64,000 nucleotides of DNA from Algoriphagus aquimarinus. Lineage in GTDB: Bacteria; Bacteroidota; Bacteroidia; Cytophagales; Cyclobacteriaceae. Made by a program: the position numbers and the translations under genes. Each line of letters opens with the position of its first letter. Position 1 is the stretch's first letter. Shown here piece after piece: positions 6,561 to 14,655 of this stretch. Location: NCBI RefSeq assembly GCF_900112005.1, contig NZ_FOKK01000003.1:62001-126000 (forward strand), written 5' to 3'. The notes below the pieces were generated by a model. The model searched no databases. It saw only the letters and a list, made by a program, of their open reading frames with translations, and had not been told where the DNA came from.

Positions 6561-9014
6561 ATGATAAGTAGTTTTTTTCAAAAGTCCTGTTTTTTAGTTC
6601 TTTTCAGTATTCTAGGATGTCAGTTTAGTCAGGCACAATCGACAGATAAATCCTTGTATTTCAAAAAGCCAGCAGTCAACCATCTGGAATCATTACCCAT
6701 TGGCAATGGGCATTTGGGGGGGATGATATTTGGGAACCCAAATCAAGACAGAATTATTCTAAACGAGAAAACACTTTGGTCAGGAGGGGTACAGGATGCA
6801 GATCGAGAAAACGCGCATCAGTACTTAAGTAAGATTCAAACGCTTCTGTTAAATGGGAATAATAAGGAGGCCGAGGCTTTACTTCAAGAGCATTTTGTCA
6901 GTAAAGGAGTGGGTTCGGGAGAAGGCATCGGAGCCAATGAGCACTATGGAAGTTATCAGACACTTGGAGATCTATTGATCAGCTGGGCGGATACACTTCA
7001 AGGATATGAGAATTACTCCAGAGTATTGGATTTGCAGGATGCTATTGCTACTACCACATGGAAGAGAAACGGTGTCACTTTTACACAGGAAGCCTTTTCC
7101 AGTATTGCTGATGATGTAATGGTCATCAAACTTTCTGCATCCAAGGCAGCACAATTGAGTTTTGCTATTGGATTGGATAGAAAGGAAAACGTAGCTTTTT
7201 CTTCAGCCGGAGATGATATTTTACTTATGACTGGGCAATTGCCAAATAAAGATCTTGCTGGGATGAAATATGCGGCTATGCTCAAGGTGGTTCAAGAAGG
7301 AGGGACTATCAAGAATACGGGGAAGCAGCTAGAAGTAGATGGGGCCGATGTTTGCTATTTGATTATTGCCGCTACGACGGATTATAACATTGATTCACCT
7401 GCTGAGCCTATAGGAGATCCAGTAAAGGAGGTTTCCAAAACGATTTCTGACTTTAAAATCGCTACAGCCAGAGCAAACCATATTCAATCCTATCAGGAAT
7501 ACTTTAATAGGAATAGCTTTCAATTGACAAGTCAAGACAAAGGAGTTTCTAAACTTTCTACTCCCGAGCGACTACAGCGATATGCGGAAGGAAATGAGGA
7601 TGCGCAGCTTCCGGTGCTCTATTATAACTATGGGAAATATCTCCTGATCTCCTCTTCACAGCCGGGGCAGTTACCAGCAAATTTGCAAGGGATCTGGGCG
7701 CCAGAATATCAGGCTCCTTGGAATGGAGATTATCATTTGGATATCAATATTCAAATGAATTACTGGTTGGCCGAACCCTTAGGCTTAGGAGATTTAGCTG
7801 AGCCTATGCATCGATTTACTGCCAATTTGGTGGAGAGTGGTGAGAAGACAGCAAAAGCATATTATGATGCTCCTGGTTGGGTGGCTCATGTGATTAGTAA
7901 TCCTTGGTATTATACCTCTCCAGGTGAAGGTGCGGGTTGGGGATCTACAATGTCTGGGGGATCCTGGATGACAGAGCATTTGTGGGAGCATTTTCGATTT
8001 ACTCAGGACACAGCTTTCCTGAAGGCCTATTATCCAGTGTTGAAAGGAGCATCTGAGTTTTTATCATCTATACTCATTGAGGAGCCTGAGAACCATTATT
8101 TGGTGACAGCACCATCCAACTCACCCGAGAATTCTTATATCAAACCGGATGGTTACCGTGGGCATACCGCTATGGGGCCGACGATGGACATGCAGATAGG
8201 TAGGGAGCTTTTTGGAAATACTATTGAGGCAGCTGAGATTTTAGGGATTGATCAGGACTTCACAGCTATACTGGCAGAGAAAAGAGCGAGATTGGCTCCA
8301 AATAAGATCGGGGCAGCTGGAGATCTAAACGAATGGCTACATGACTGGAAGGAGACTGATCCGCATCACAGACATATTTCTCACTTGTACGGCCTACATC
8401 CTTATGATGAAATCACGCCATGGGCAACACCTGACTTGACATCTGCGGTGACAGAGACACTCAAGGATAGAGGAGACGATGCTACAGGTTGGAGTAGAGC
8501 TTGGAAGATTAATTTTTGGGCAAGACTAGGTGACGGTGATCATGCCTTATTGCTGTTGAAAAAATTACTTCAGCCAATTGGTGGAGACGGTTCTAAAATC
8601 GTTTGGGGAGATGGGGGAACCTATTCCAATTTATTTTGTGCGCATCCTCCATTTCAAATTGATGGGAATTTTGGTGGCACCGCAGGTATTGTAGAAATGC
8701 TATTTCAAAGCCATGGTCAAGATGAAGTCATCCGATTGATTCCAGCTCTTCCTAGCAGTGAAAGCTGGCAGAAGGGATCAGTAAAAGGAATGCACGCTAG
8801 AGGCGCATTTGTTGTTGATTTCAGTTGGGCAAAAGGCAGAATAGCTGCTGCGAATATTCATTCCTTAAAAGGTCTGGACTGTAAAGTGCTACTTCCAGCG
8901 GGGATGAAAATCTTGGATGCTAGCGGAACTCAATTGGGAGAAAATACTGGTAATGATGCCAAGGAAGTTGAATTTGAAACAAGAGCAGGGATGGATTACC
9001 AATTGGTGAAATGA
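6561..9014 (+). CDS. Glycoside hydrolase family 95 protein (alpha-L-fucosidase type)
   Basis: The 817-residue exported enzyme has full GH95 length. After a signal peptide (cleavage near FSQAQ, or a possible lipidated Cys20) come the N-terminal beta-sandwich with [10 protein letters not shown] (46-55) and [10 protein letters not shown], then the (alpha/alpha)6 barrel with [20 protein letters not shown] (392-402), [19 protein letters not shown] and [11 protein letters not shown] (696-706). Glu523 (SPEN) and Asp701 match the known catalytic acid and base-side residues. The first Asn of the Asn-x-Asn pair is Asp394 here. GH95 enzymes release alpha-1,2-fucose, some alpha-L-galactose, from glycans. 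It is followed by an oxidoreductase on the same strand. No SusC/SusD pair is present. Confidence 0.93.
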   Translation: MISSFFQKSCFLVLFSILGCQFSQAQSTDKSLYFKKPAVNHLESLPIGNGHLGGMIFGNPNQDRIILNEKTLWSGGVQDADRENAHQYLSKIQTLLLNGNNKEAEALLQEHFVSKGVGSGEGIGANEHYGSYQTLGDLLISWADTLQGYENYSRVLDLQDAIATTTWKRNGVTFTQEAFSSIADDVMVIKLSASKAAQLSFAIGLDRKENVAFSSAGDDILLMTGQLPNKDLAGMKYAAMLKVVQEGGTIKNTGKQLEVDGADVCYLIIAATTDYNIDSPAEPIGDPVKEVSKTISDFKIATARANHIQSYQEYFNRNSFQLTSQDKGVSKLSTPERLQRYAEGNEDAQLPVLYYNYGKYLLISSSQPGQLPANLQGIWAPEYQAPWNGDYHLDINIQMNYWLAEPLGLGDLAEPMHRFTANLVESGEKTAKAYYDAPGWVAHVISNPWYYTSPGEGAGWGSTMSGGSWMTEHLWEHFRFTQDTAFLKAYYPVLKGASEFLSSILIEEPENHYLVTAPSNSPENSYIKPDGYRGHTAMGPTMDMQIGRELFGNTIEAAEILGIDQDFTAILAEKRARLAPNKIGAAGDLNEWLHDWKETDPHHRHISHLYGLHPYDEITPWATPDLTSAVTETLKDRGDDATGWSRAWKINFWARLGDGDHALLLLKKLLQPIGGDGSKIVWGDGGTYSNLFCAHPPFQIDGNFGGTAGIVEMLFQSHGQDEVIRLIPALPSSESWQKGSVKGMHARGAFVVDFSWAKGRIAAANIHSLKGLDCKVLLPAGMKILDASGTQLGENTGNDAKEVEFETRAGMDYQLVK

Positions 9015-9127
9015 TCTGACTAGACTTCTGAATTGGATTGTGTTAGCAGACCTAGATAAAATACATTATTTTGAGAGGCGAACATCCGTACTGTCAAAAT
9101 TCACTCACCCGAAATAAGTTATTCACT

Positions 9128-10774
9128 ATGAAATTTTTATCCAGCCTAGTTGTCCTACTGTTATTATTCTCTTGCCAACCCCAAAAAAATGCTTCTGACT
9201 ACGAAGCAGATCTGATTATTTACGGCGGAACTTCAGCGGCTATTACAGCGGCTGTGCAGGCAAAGAAAATGGGTAAAACAGTCATTATCGTTTCTCCGGA
9301 TACCCATTTAGGAGGATTGTCTTCCGGTGGTTTGGGCTATACCGATACAGGGAATAAGTCTGTGATTGGAGGTTTGGCTCGTGAGTTTTATCATCGCGTA
9401 TATATGCATTACCAGACGGACTCGGCTTGGAAATGGCAGAAAAAGGATGAGTATGGAAATAAGGGTCAAGGCACTCCAGCGATGGATGGGGAGAATAGAA
9501 CCATGTGGATTTTTGAACCCCATGTGGCGGAGCAGGTTTTTGAGGGTTTTTCCAAAGAAAATGAGTTGGAAATTCACCGAAATGAATGGTTGGATAGAGA
9601 ATCCGGTGTAACCAAAGAGAATGGCAAAATCACTCAGATCAAAACGCTATCAGGCAAAACCTATTCTGGAAAAGTATTTATAGATGCGACTTATGAAGGA
9701 GATCTGCTGGCTGCCGCTGGAGTAAGCTATCATGTGGGAAGGGAATCGAATGCGACCTACGGTGAAAAGTGGAACGGAGTGCAAGTGGGTGTCTTTCAGC
9801 ACAAGCATTATTTCAATGTGAATATTAGCCCTTATGTGATCGCTGATGATCCTGCTAGCGGATTGCTTCCTGAGATATCGACTAATCCTCCTGGAGAGAA
9901 TGGGGAAGGAGATAAGAGACTGCAGGCTTACAATTACAGAATGGCACTAAGTCGCCATCCTGATAATCGTGTGCCTTTTGCGAAGCCAGAGAACTACGAC
10001 CCCGCTCGCTATGAACTTCTTGCTCGGGTCTATGCAGCTGGACGGGATGATACTTTTGAGAAATATGATCCTATTCCAAATCTCAAAACTGATACAAATA
10101 ATCACGGACCTTTCTCGACGGATTACATAGGAAAGAACTATGCATACCCAGAAGCAAGCTATGAAGAGAGAAAGGATATCCTTCAAGAGCATATTGACTA
10201 TCAAAAAGGTTTGATGTACTATTTAGCAAATGATCCTAAAGTGCCGGCTGAAGTTCGTGAAGAAATGGCGCAATGGGGATTGGCGAAGGATGAGTTTACA
10301 GACAATGGCAATTGGCCACATCAAATCTATGTGCGTGAAGCCAGACGAATGATCGGAGCTTATGTGATGACTGAGCACGATGTGCTTGGTGCCAAAACTG
10401 TTCCTGAGCCAGTTGGAATGGGTTCATATTCCTTGGATTCACATAATGCGCAGCGATTTGTGACTGCAGAAGGTTTTGTGCAGAATGAAGGTGATATCGG
10501 GGTTCACCCAGAGAATCCCTATTCAATTTCCTACGGTACGCTAGTGCCAAAGAAAGAAGAATGCACTAATCTGATTGTTCCTGTGTGCGTTTCCAGTTCA
10601 CATACAGCTTTTGGCTCGATCCGAATGGAACCTGTTTTTATGATTTTGGGACAGTCAGCCGCTGCTGCAGCTTCCTTGGCAATTGATCAAGGGATTCCAG
10701 TTCAGGAGCTGAGTTATGCCGATTTGAAAGTAGTTTTGGATGAAGAGAAGCAGATTCTAACTCAGGAAAAGTAG
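9128..10774 (+). CDS. FAD-dependent oxidoreductase, lipoprotein
   Basis: The 548-residue protein belongs to the FAD_oxidored class often found beside glycoside hydrolases in Bacteroidota (sometimes called xanthan lyase-like). The start at 9128 gives a short lipoprotein signal ending FSC (Cys16); the longer open frame from 9071 does not. The dinucleotide motif DLIIYGGTSAAITAA is at 28-42, followed by THLGGLSSGGLGYTD (59-73). A C-terminal segment with SSHTAFGSIRMEPVFM and GQSAAAAASLA closes the FAD site. The substrate is unknown; position suggests oxidation of a sugar freed by the GH95 enzyme. The 5' end of a second copy survives as a relic at 6181-6430. Confidence 0.9.
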   Translation: MKFLSSLVVLLLLFSCQPQKNASDYEADLIIYGGTSAAITAAVQAKKMGKTVIIVSPDTHLGGLSSGGLGYTDTGNKSVIGGLAREFYHRVYMHYQTDSAWKWQKKDEYGNKGQGTPAMDGENRTMWIFEPHVAEQVFEGFSKENELEIHRNEWLDRESGVTKENGKITQIKTLSGKTYSGKVFIDATYEGDLLAAAGVSYHVGRESNATYGEKWNGVQVGVFQHKHYFNVNISPYVIADDPASGLLPEISTNPPGENGEGDKRLQAYNYRMALSRHPDNRVPFAKPENYDPARYELLARVYAAGRDDTFEKYDPIPNLKTDTNNHGPFSTDYIGKNYAYPEASYEERKDILQEHIDYQKGLMYYLANDPKVPAEVREEMAQWGLAKDEFTDNGNWPHQIYVREARRMIGAYVMTEHDVLGAKTVPEPVGMGSYSLDSHNAQRFVTAEGFVQNEGDIGVHPENPYSISYGTLVPKKEECTNLIVPVCVSSSHTAFGSIRMEPVFMILGQSAAAAASLAIDQGIPVQELSYADLKVVLDEEKQILTQEK

Positions 10775-10784
10775 TTCTTTTGAA

Positions 10785-10815
10785 AATTTTTAACCGCGGT
10801 GGACACGGAGGATTA
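10785..10815 (-). repeat. Interspersed filler element (copy 2)
   Basis: TTTTTAACCGCGGTGGACAC is the inverted counterpart of the element at 2441-2479, with only a few changed bases. It begins about 10 bases after the oxidoreductase stop. Two copies 8 kb apart in opposite orientation support a dispersed repeat rather than chance. Confidence 0.55.
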
Positions 10816-10884
10816 TGCAGATAGCGTAAAATAATTAGTATTGTTATCGTTCAAGTAAAACGAATGGTTGAGTAGGACTTAATG

Positions 10885-11096
10885 GTTGCACCCCTTCGGG
10901 GCTTGATTTTACTAATATTTTCTCTGCCCCCGGCTTTGCCGAGGGTTATGAATTGTTTCAATCCTTCGGATCTTCCTTGAAGAAAATATTTAAGCTTTTT
11001 ATAAAGGAAAAGGGCTGAAAGCCCAAAATACCCTAGCCCAGTCCGATAGGGCTGGGTTGAAAAAGATTATTCAATTGTACAAGCTCTGAAGGAGCG
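10885..11096. repeat. Composite intergenic repeat of successive small hairpins
   Basis: Within 210 bases lie at least six compact inverted repeats: CCCC-TTC-GGGG (10891-10901), CCCCCGGC-TTT-GCCGAGGG (10927-10945), ATCC-TTC-GGAT (10961-10971), GGGCT-GA-AAGCCC (11012-11024), a CCCAGTCCGATAGGGCTGGG region (11037-11056) and GCTC-TGAAG-GAGC (11083-11095). None has a T-tract and there is no open frame. The GGGCTGAAAGCCC plus CTCTGAAGGAGCGAAAT arrangement resembles, from memory, a dispersed repeat family of Bacteroidota. It fills most of the 470-base spacer between the oxidoreductase and the PadR promoter. Confidence 0.6.
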
Positions 11097-11207
11097 AAAT
11101 ACTCCTACCCACCATGTTTTCTGATGACTCAATTCAGGTTTGAGATCTAAGTAAAAATTGCGTGCAATATTTTTATTCACATATCATCTACAAATATGAA
11201 AGTAATC

Positions 11208-11235
11208 TATTACATTTACTTTTGTAAATATAATA
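11208..11235 (+). promoter_or_regulatory. PadR operator overlapping the promoter -7 box
   Basis: A 28-base dyad has 12-base arms TATTACATTTAC (11208-11219) and GTAAATATAATA (11224-11235) separated by TTTT. The arms pair at 11 of 12 positions. It contains TACTTTTG (11217-11224), an exact -7 TAnnTTTG box, 22 bases before the padR ATG. PadR dimers bind such AT-rich dyads, so self-repression of padR and the permease is the simple reading. Confidence 0.75.
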
Positions 11236-11245
11236 GAAGACGTTT

Positions 11246-11587
11246 ATGAAGGGCTATAATTTAGGTGAATTGGAAGAGTTGATTCTACTGACTGTGGGGA
11301 TCTTGGATCAGGAGGCTTACGGAGTCGCTATACTGGAAGAGATAAAAAACCAAACCGGCAGAAAAGTCAATATCTCAGCGATTCATACTGTTTTGAACCG
11401 ACTGGAAGAAAAGGGCTTTTTGAAATCCTACATGGGAGGTGCGACTGAAGAAAGAGGAGGTAGACGAAAGCGCTTGTTCTCAATATCGGCTACGGGCAGA
11501 GCTGCTATAGAAGAAGTCAAGAATGTCAGAAATAAACTCTTCGACCAACTTCCTCCCTTGGCTTTAGATTTTTCTCATGGACACTAA
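11246..11587 (+). CDS. PadR family transcriptional regulator
   Basis: This 113-residue winged-helix repressor matches PadR: a helix with LGELEELILLTVGIL, then YGVAILEEI, then SAIHTVLNRLEEKGFL (recognition helix and start of the wing), GGRRKRLFSISATGRAAIEE (wing and following helix), and a short C-terminal dimerisation helix. The protein should bind the dyad over its own promoter. Its last 11 bases overlap the permease gene, so regulator and transporter are translationally coupled. PadR-permease pairs like this are common in Cytophagales. The inducing signal is unknown. Confidence 0.93.
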   Translation: MKGYNLGELEELILLTVGILDQEAYGVAILEEIKNQTGRKVNISAIHTVLNRLEEKGFLKSYMGGATEERGGRRKRLFSISATGRAAIEEVKNVRNKLFDQLPPLALDFSHGH

Positions 11588-14183
11588 ACTCAAGCATCAT
11601 CCACCCAAATGGCCAGATCGGTTTCTGGAATTCTACTGCAGTCCCAGTCGATTGGAGCAGATACAGGGAGATGCATATGAGCTTTTTTATATGAATTTGG
11701 AGGAGCGAGGCATACGCTACGCAAGATTCCGATTTCTCATCCATGTACTCAGTTTTTTCAGATGGGGCAATATCAGACGATCAAAACCTTCTTATCAGAC
11801 CTATAACCAAGGAGCTATGTTTAAGAACTATATGAAAATTGGCTGGAGAAATCTTGTCAAGCAAAAAGGAACGACCTTCATCTCAATCTTTGGGTTAGCA
11901 GCTGCTGTGGGTTGCTGCTTGGTGGCTTATCTATTTATTGAGCAAGTTTGGTTCAAAGGCATGCATCAGGAGAATAAAGATGAGATTTACCAGATTACTT
12001 ATACGGCCGAAGGTGAAAACGGAAAGACTACCTATGGCACTGTAGCCGAGCCGATTTCGGAATTGATTAGCGATGAATTGCCGAATATCAAAGCTCAAAC
12101 GCGAATTCTGACTGATTTCCCTGTTCTTATTCACAAAAATGAGAGCTATTTCCAACGCGCTCAATATGTGGATCCAGGTTATATGGAGATGTTTACCTAT
12201 TCCATGCTTTATGGTTACCCCGGCGCATTGAATGAACCGGAACAGGTTATTTTGACTGAGGAGCTTTCTACAAAGCTCTTTGGTAATACCCATCCTATTG
12301 GACAGGACATCGCGCTGATTACTAATGGGGAAGAAAAGCTCTACAAAGTGGGAGGGGTTTTCAAGTCATTCAATGATATGGAAATGTTCAACTTTGACTT
12401 GCTAGTGAACATGTCAACTCATTCAAATGAAAATCATGCTCTACCTCTAAAGGATGCCTGGGCGTCAGAATTATGGACATTCATTCAGCTGGAAAAAGAT
12501 GTGGATGCTGGTAGTTTATCCACGGGACTTGCAGAAATTGTAAGTGCTCAGAATAAGATCAATCCTGAAAATCCATACCTGAGTCTTCAGCTTGAATCTT
12601 TCAACGACTTGGTGAAGAATTCTGAGAATGTAGAAAGAGGTGTGGTTAGTTTCTTGGCAGTTGCACCCCAGATTTTACTATCAGCAATCGGGATTTTTAT
12701 TTTGATTTTGGCAGTGTTCAATTACATCAATATTTCTATTTTGATGGCTTCCAGACGTCTCAAAGAAATAGGTGTTCGTAAGGTGATTGGTAGCAATAAG
12801 GGGCAACTGATCGCTCAGTTTCTCAGTGAAAATCTCATGGTCTGCTTCATGGCTATCGTATTGGGACTCTTATTAGCCGCTTTTATTTTCCTTCCAGGCT
12901 TCAATGAAATAGCCTCGAAAAACATCAAAATTGATCTGCTAAATGATCATTTAGTCTGGATGTTTTTAGGTGCTATGCTGCTATTTATTACGTTAGTTTC
13001 TGGACTGTACCCAGCGATTTATATCACCTCATTTAAGCCAATCAATATCCTGAAAGGGAATCAGCAAATGGGGAGCAAAAGTGTCTTTACTAGTGTTTTG
13101 CTAACTTTCCAGTTTACGCTTGCTATCATCAGTATTGTAGCGGGAGTTGCTTTTGTGCAGACCAATCACATCAATGCAAATCGCGATTGGGGATATGATA
13201 GCTCAGATAAGATTATTGTAAATGTTCCAAGTTCTCAGGACTACTTGCCGCTTAAAAACAAATTGTCAGCACTGGCTTCTGTGATCGAAGTCAGTGGAAG
13301 TCAAGATTATGTGGGGAATTGGATACGTGAAGAAGAGCTTGTTTTTCATGAGGAAAAGTATGAAATCAGCCTTTTGAATGCAGAGGCTAATTATCCTGAA
13401 TTATTGGATTTGAAACTGAAGCAAGGCAGAATGTTCAACACAGAACTGATCTCTGATACGCAGGAATCAGTTCTCGTAAATCAGACTTTCTTAGATGAAC
13501 TAGGACTGATTTTTCCCCTAACTGAAAAAATTATCTTAGATAGTGCAAGCTATGACGTGGTAGGTGTGGTGGAGGATTTTCATACCATATTCTTCCAAAG
13601 TTTTATTGATCCTATGGTGATCCGGGCTTCTCCAGATACTACGTTCAACTACCTCACGCTGAAAATGACTTCTGGAACAGCTTATTCTTCTATGGAGTCA
13701 GTGAAGAAAATCTGGCATGAAGCTATTCCCAGAGGACTATTTGAGGGAAAATTACAAACTGAAGTATTTGACCGTGAATTCAGTGACGTGAACGGAGTAA
13801 GTAATATTCTGTTGTTTTCTGCGATACTAGCAGTGGTTCTGGCGGCTCTCGGACTCTTTGGATTGGTGTCTTTGAATATGAATTCCCGTATCAAAGATTT
13901 CTGCGTGAGAAAAGTGTTTGGCGCCGATGCGGGAGATCTGTCCATGAAGTTGGCGAAGAGATATTTGATTATTTGGGGAGTTGCTTCGGTGCTTGGTGGA
14001 GGAATATCGATAGTTCTTGTTTCAGCTTTTCTAAATACCTTCTTTGCTTTCCACTCAGGGGTAGGTTTGATTCCAATAGGCTTAGGTCTTTTGATTCTAT
14101 TGCTTGTCGTCGCAGGGACGGTTGGATCTCAGATTTTGAAAATAGTGAAGGCAAATCCGGCTACGATTCTCAAAGCGGAATAA
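11577..14183 (+). CDS. ABC transporter permease with PadR-linked prefix domain (MacB/FtsX type)
   Basis: The 868-residue protein starts with an approximately 75-residue soluble prefix (PPKWPDRFLEFYCSPSRLEQIQGDAYELF) matching the permease prefix domain found only on PadR-linked permeases. Two MacB/FtsX-type halves follow. Membrane segments lie near 105-125, 375-400, 425-450, 475-495, 515-535 and three more after about 750. Large periplasmic MacB_PCD-like domains lie at about 125-370 and 540-740. The motif RRLKEIGVRKVIGSNKGQL, and its echo RIKDFCVRKVFGADAGDL in the second half, mark the coupling loops. No ATPase is adjacent, so it may borrow one or act as a mechanotransmission protein. Confidence 0.9.
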   Translation: MDTKLKHHPPKWPDRFLEFYCSPSRLEQIQGDAYELFYMNLEERGIRYARFRFLIHVLSFFRWGNIRRSKPSYQTYNQGAMFKNYMKIGWRNLVKQKGTTFISIFGLAAAVGCCLVAYLFIEQVWFKGMHQENKDEIYQITYTAEGENGKTTYGTVAEPISELISDELPNIKAQTRILTDFPVLIHKNESYFQRAQYVDPGYMEMFTYSMLYGYPGALNEPEQVILTEELSTKLFGNTHPIGQDIALITNGEEKLYKVGGVFKSFNDMEMFNFDLLVNMSTHSNENHALPLKDAWASELWTFIQLEKDVDAGSLSTGLAEIVSAQNKINPENPYLSLQLESFNDLVKNSENVERGVVSFLAVAPQILLSAIGIFILILAVFNYINISILMASRRLKEIGVRKVIGSNKGQLIAQFLSENLMVCFMAIVLGLLLAAFIFLPGFNEIASKNIKIDLLNDHLVWMFLGAMLLFITLVSGLYPAIYITSFKPINILKGNQQMGSKSVFTSVLLTFQFTLAIISIVAGVAFVQTNHINANRDWGYDSSDKIIVNVPSSQDYLPLKNKLSALASVIEVSGSQDYVGNWIREEELVFHEEKYEISLLNAEANYPELLDLKLKQGRMFNTELISDTQESVLVNQTFLDELGLIFPLTEKIILDSASYDVVGVVEDFHTIFFQSFIDPMVIRASPDTTFNYLTLKMTSGTAYSSMESVKKIWHEAIPRGLFEGKLQTEVFDREFSDVNGVSNILLFSAILAVVLAALGLFGLVSLNMNSRIKDFCVRKVFGADAGDLSMKLAKRYLIIWGVASVLGGGISIVLVSAFLNTFFAFHSGVGLIPIGLGLLILLLVVAGTVGSQILKIVKANPATILKAE

Positions 14184-14250
14184 GAAAAGGGAAGGTAGGA
14201 TACCCAAATCGCTACCTAAACACTTTATTCCACCTGAGGTTAATAGAAAT

Positions 14251-14604
14251 ATGGAGGTTAATTATTCTCAGGAAAAAGGGTTGATAAGCTATGTGATCAA
14301 TGGGGAAATCACAGTCGATGATATGCGTCAATTGCAGGAGGCAAGAAATCAGCTTGCCACAATAAGCGCATTAAAAGTATTGGCGATTGTAACTTCTTTT
14401 AAAGGTTATAAAAGCTTCAAAGCCATGAAAGATGCGCTTTTGGGAGATTGGAGAATGCTTCCTAGGCTATCCAAATACGCAATGCTCACAGATAGCACTT
14501 GGCTGCGGGCTTTGATTTTTATCTTAAACCTTTTGGTTCTAAAAAGTGAGCTGAAAGCATTTCCCTTACGAGATCGCAAGTTAGCCGATAGGTGGTTGGA
14601 GTAG
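14251..14604 (+). CDS. SpoIIAA-like (STAS-fold) protein
   Basis: The 117-residue soluble protein resembles the SpoIIAA-like/STAS family: an N-terminal strand pair with GLISYVINGEITVDDMRQL, a central strand KVLAIVTSFKGY, and later ML-x-RLSKYAMLTDSTWLRAL, where family members have KVAVVGD...W. The C-terminal FPLRDRKLADRWL fits the family ending (F-x-x-x-E-x-A-x-x-WL). The function is unknown; such proteins may bind lipid or act in stress signalling. It lies 67 bases after the permease with no clear terminator between, so read-through is possible. Confidence 0.7.
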   Translation: MEVNYSQEKGLISYVINGEITVDDMRQLQEARNQLATISALKVLAIVTSFKGYKSFKAMKDALLGDWRMLPRLSKYAMLTDSTWLRALIFILNLLVLKSELKAFPLRDRKLADRWLE

Positions 14605-14655
14605 CTTTCAGCGCTTTTTAGTTACTTGGGTTACAATTATAACATAGATCGTCTC

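Noticed and set aside
9065-9072. TTATTTTG as a further promoter octamer (also near 61784 and 61822)
   Set aside because: It mismatches TAnnTTTG at the second position and its distance to the starts is inconsistent.
9071-9127. Longer N-terminus for the FAD oxidoreductase
   Set aside because: The extra 19 residues do not form a signal peptide, while the ATG at 9128 gives a proper lipoprotein signal. The relic upstream aligns with the same start region.
10885-11096. CRISPR-like array
   Set aside because: The hairpins differ in sequence and have irregular spacing; there is no constant direct repeat and no cas gene nearby.
11577-14183. Idea that the permease and the ATPase at 101-784 form one transporter
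   Set aside because: They are 11 kb apart in separate transcription units; the ATPase is tied to TolC and probably has its own permease upstream of the window.
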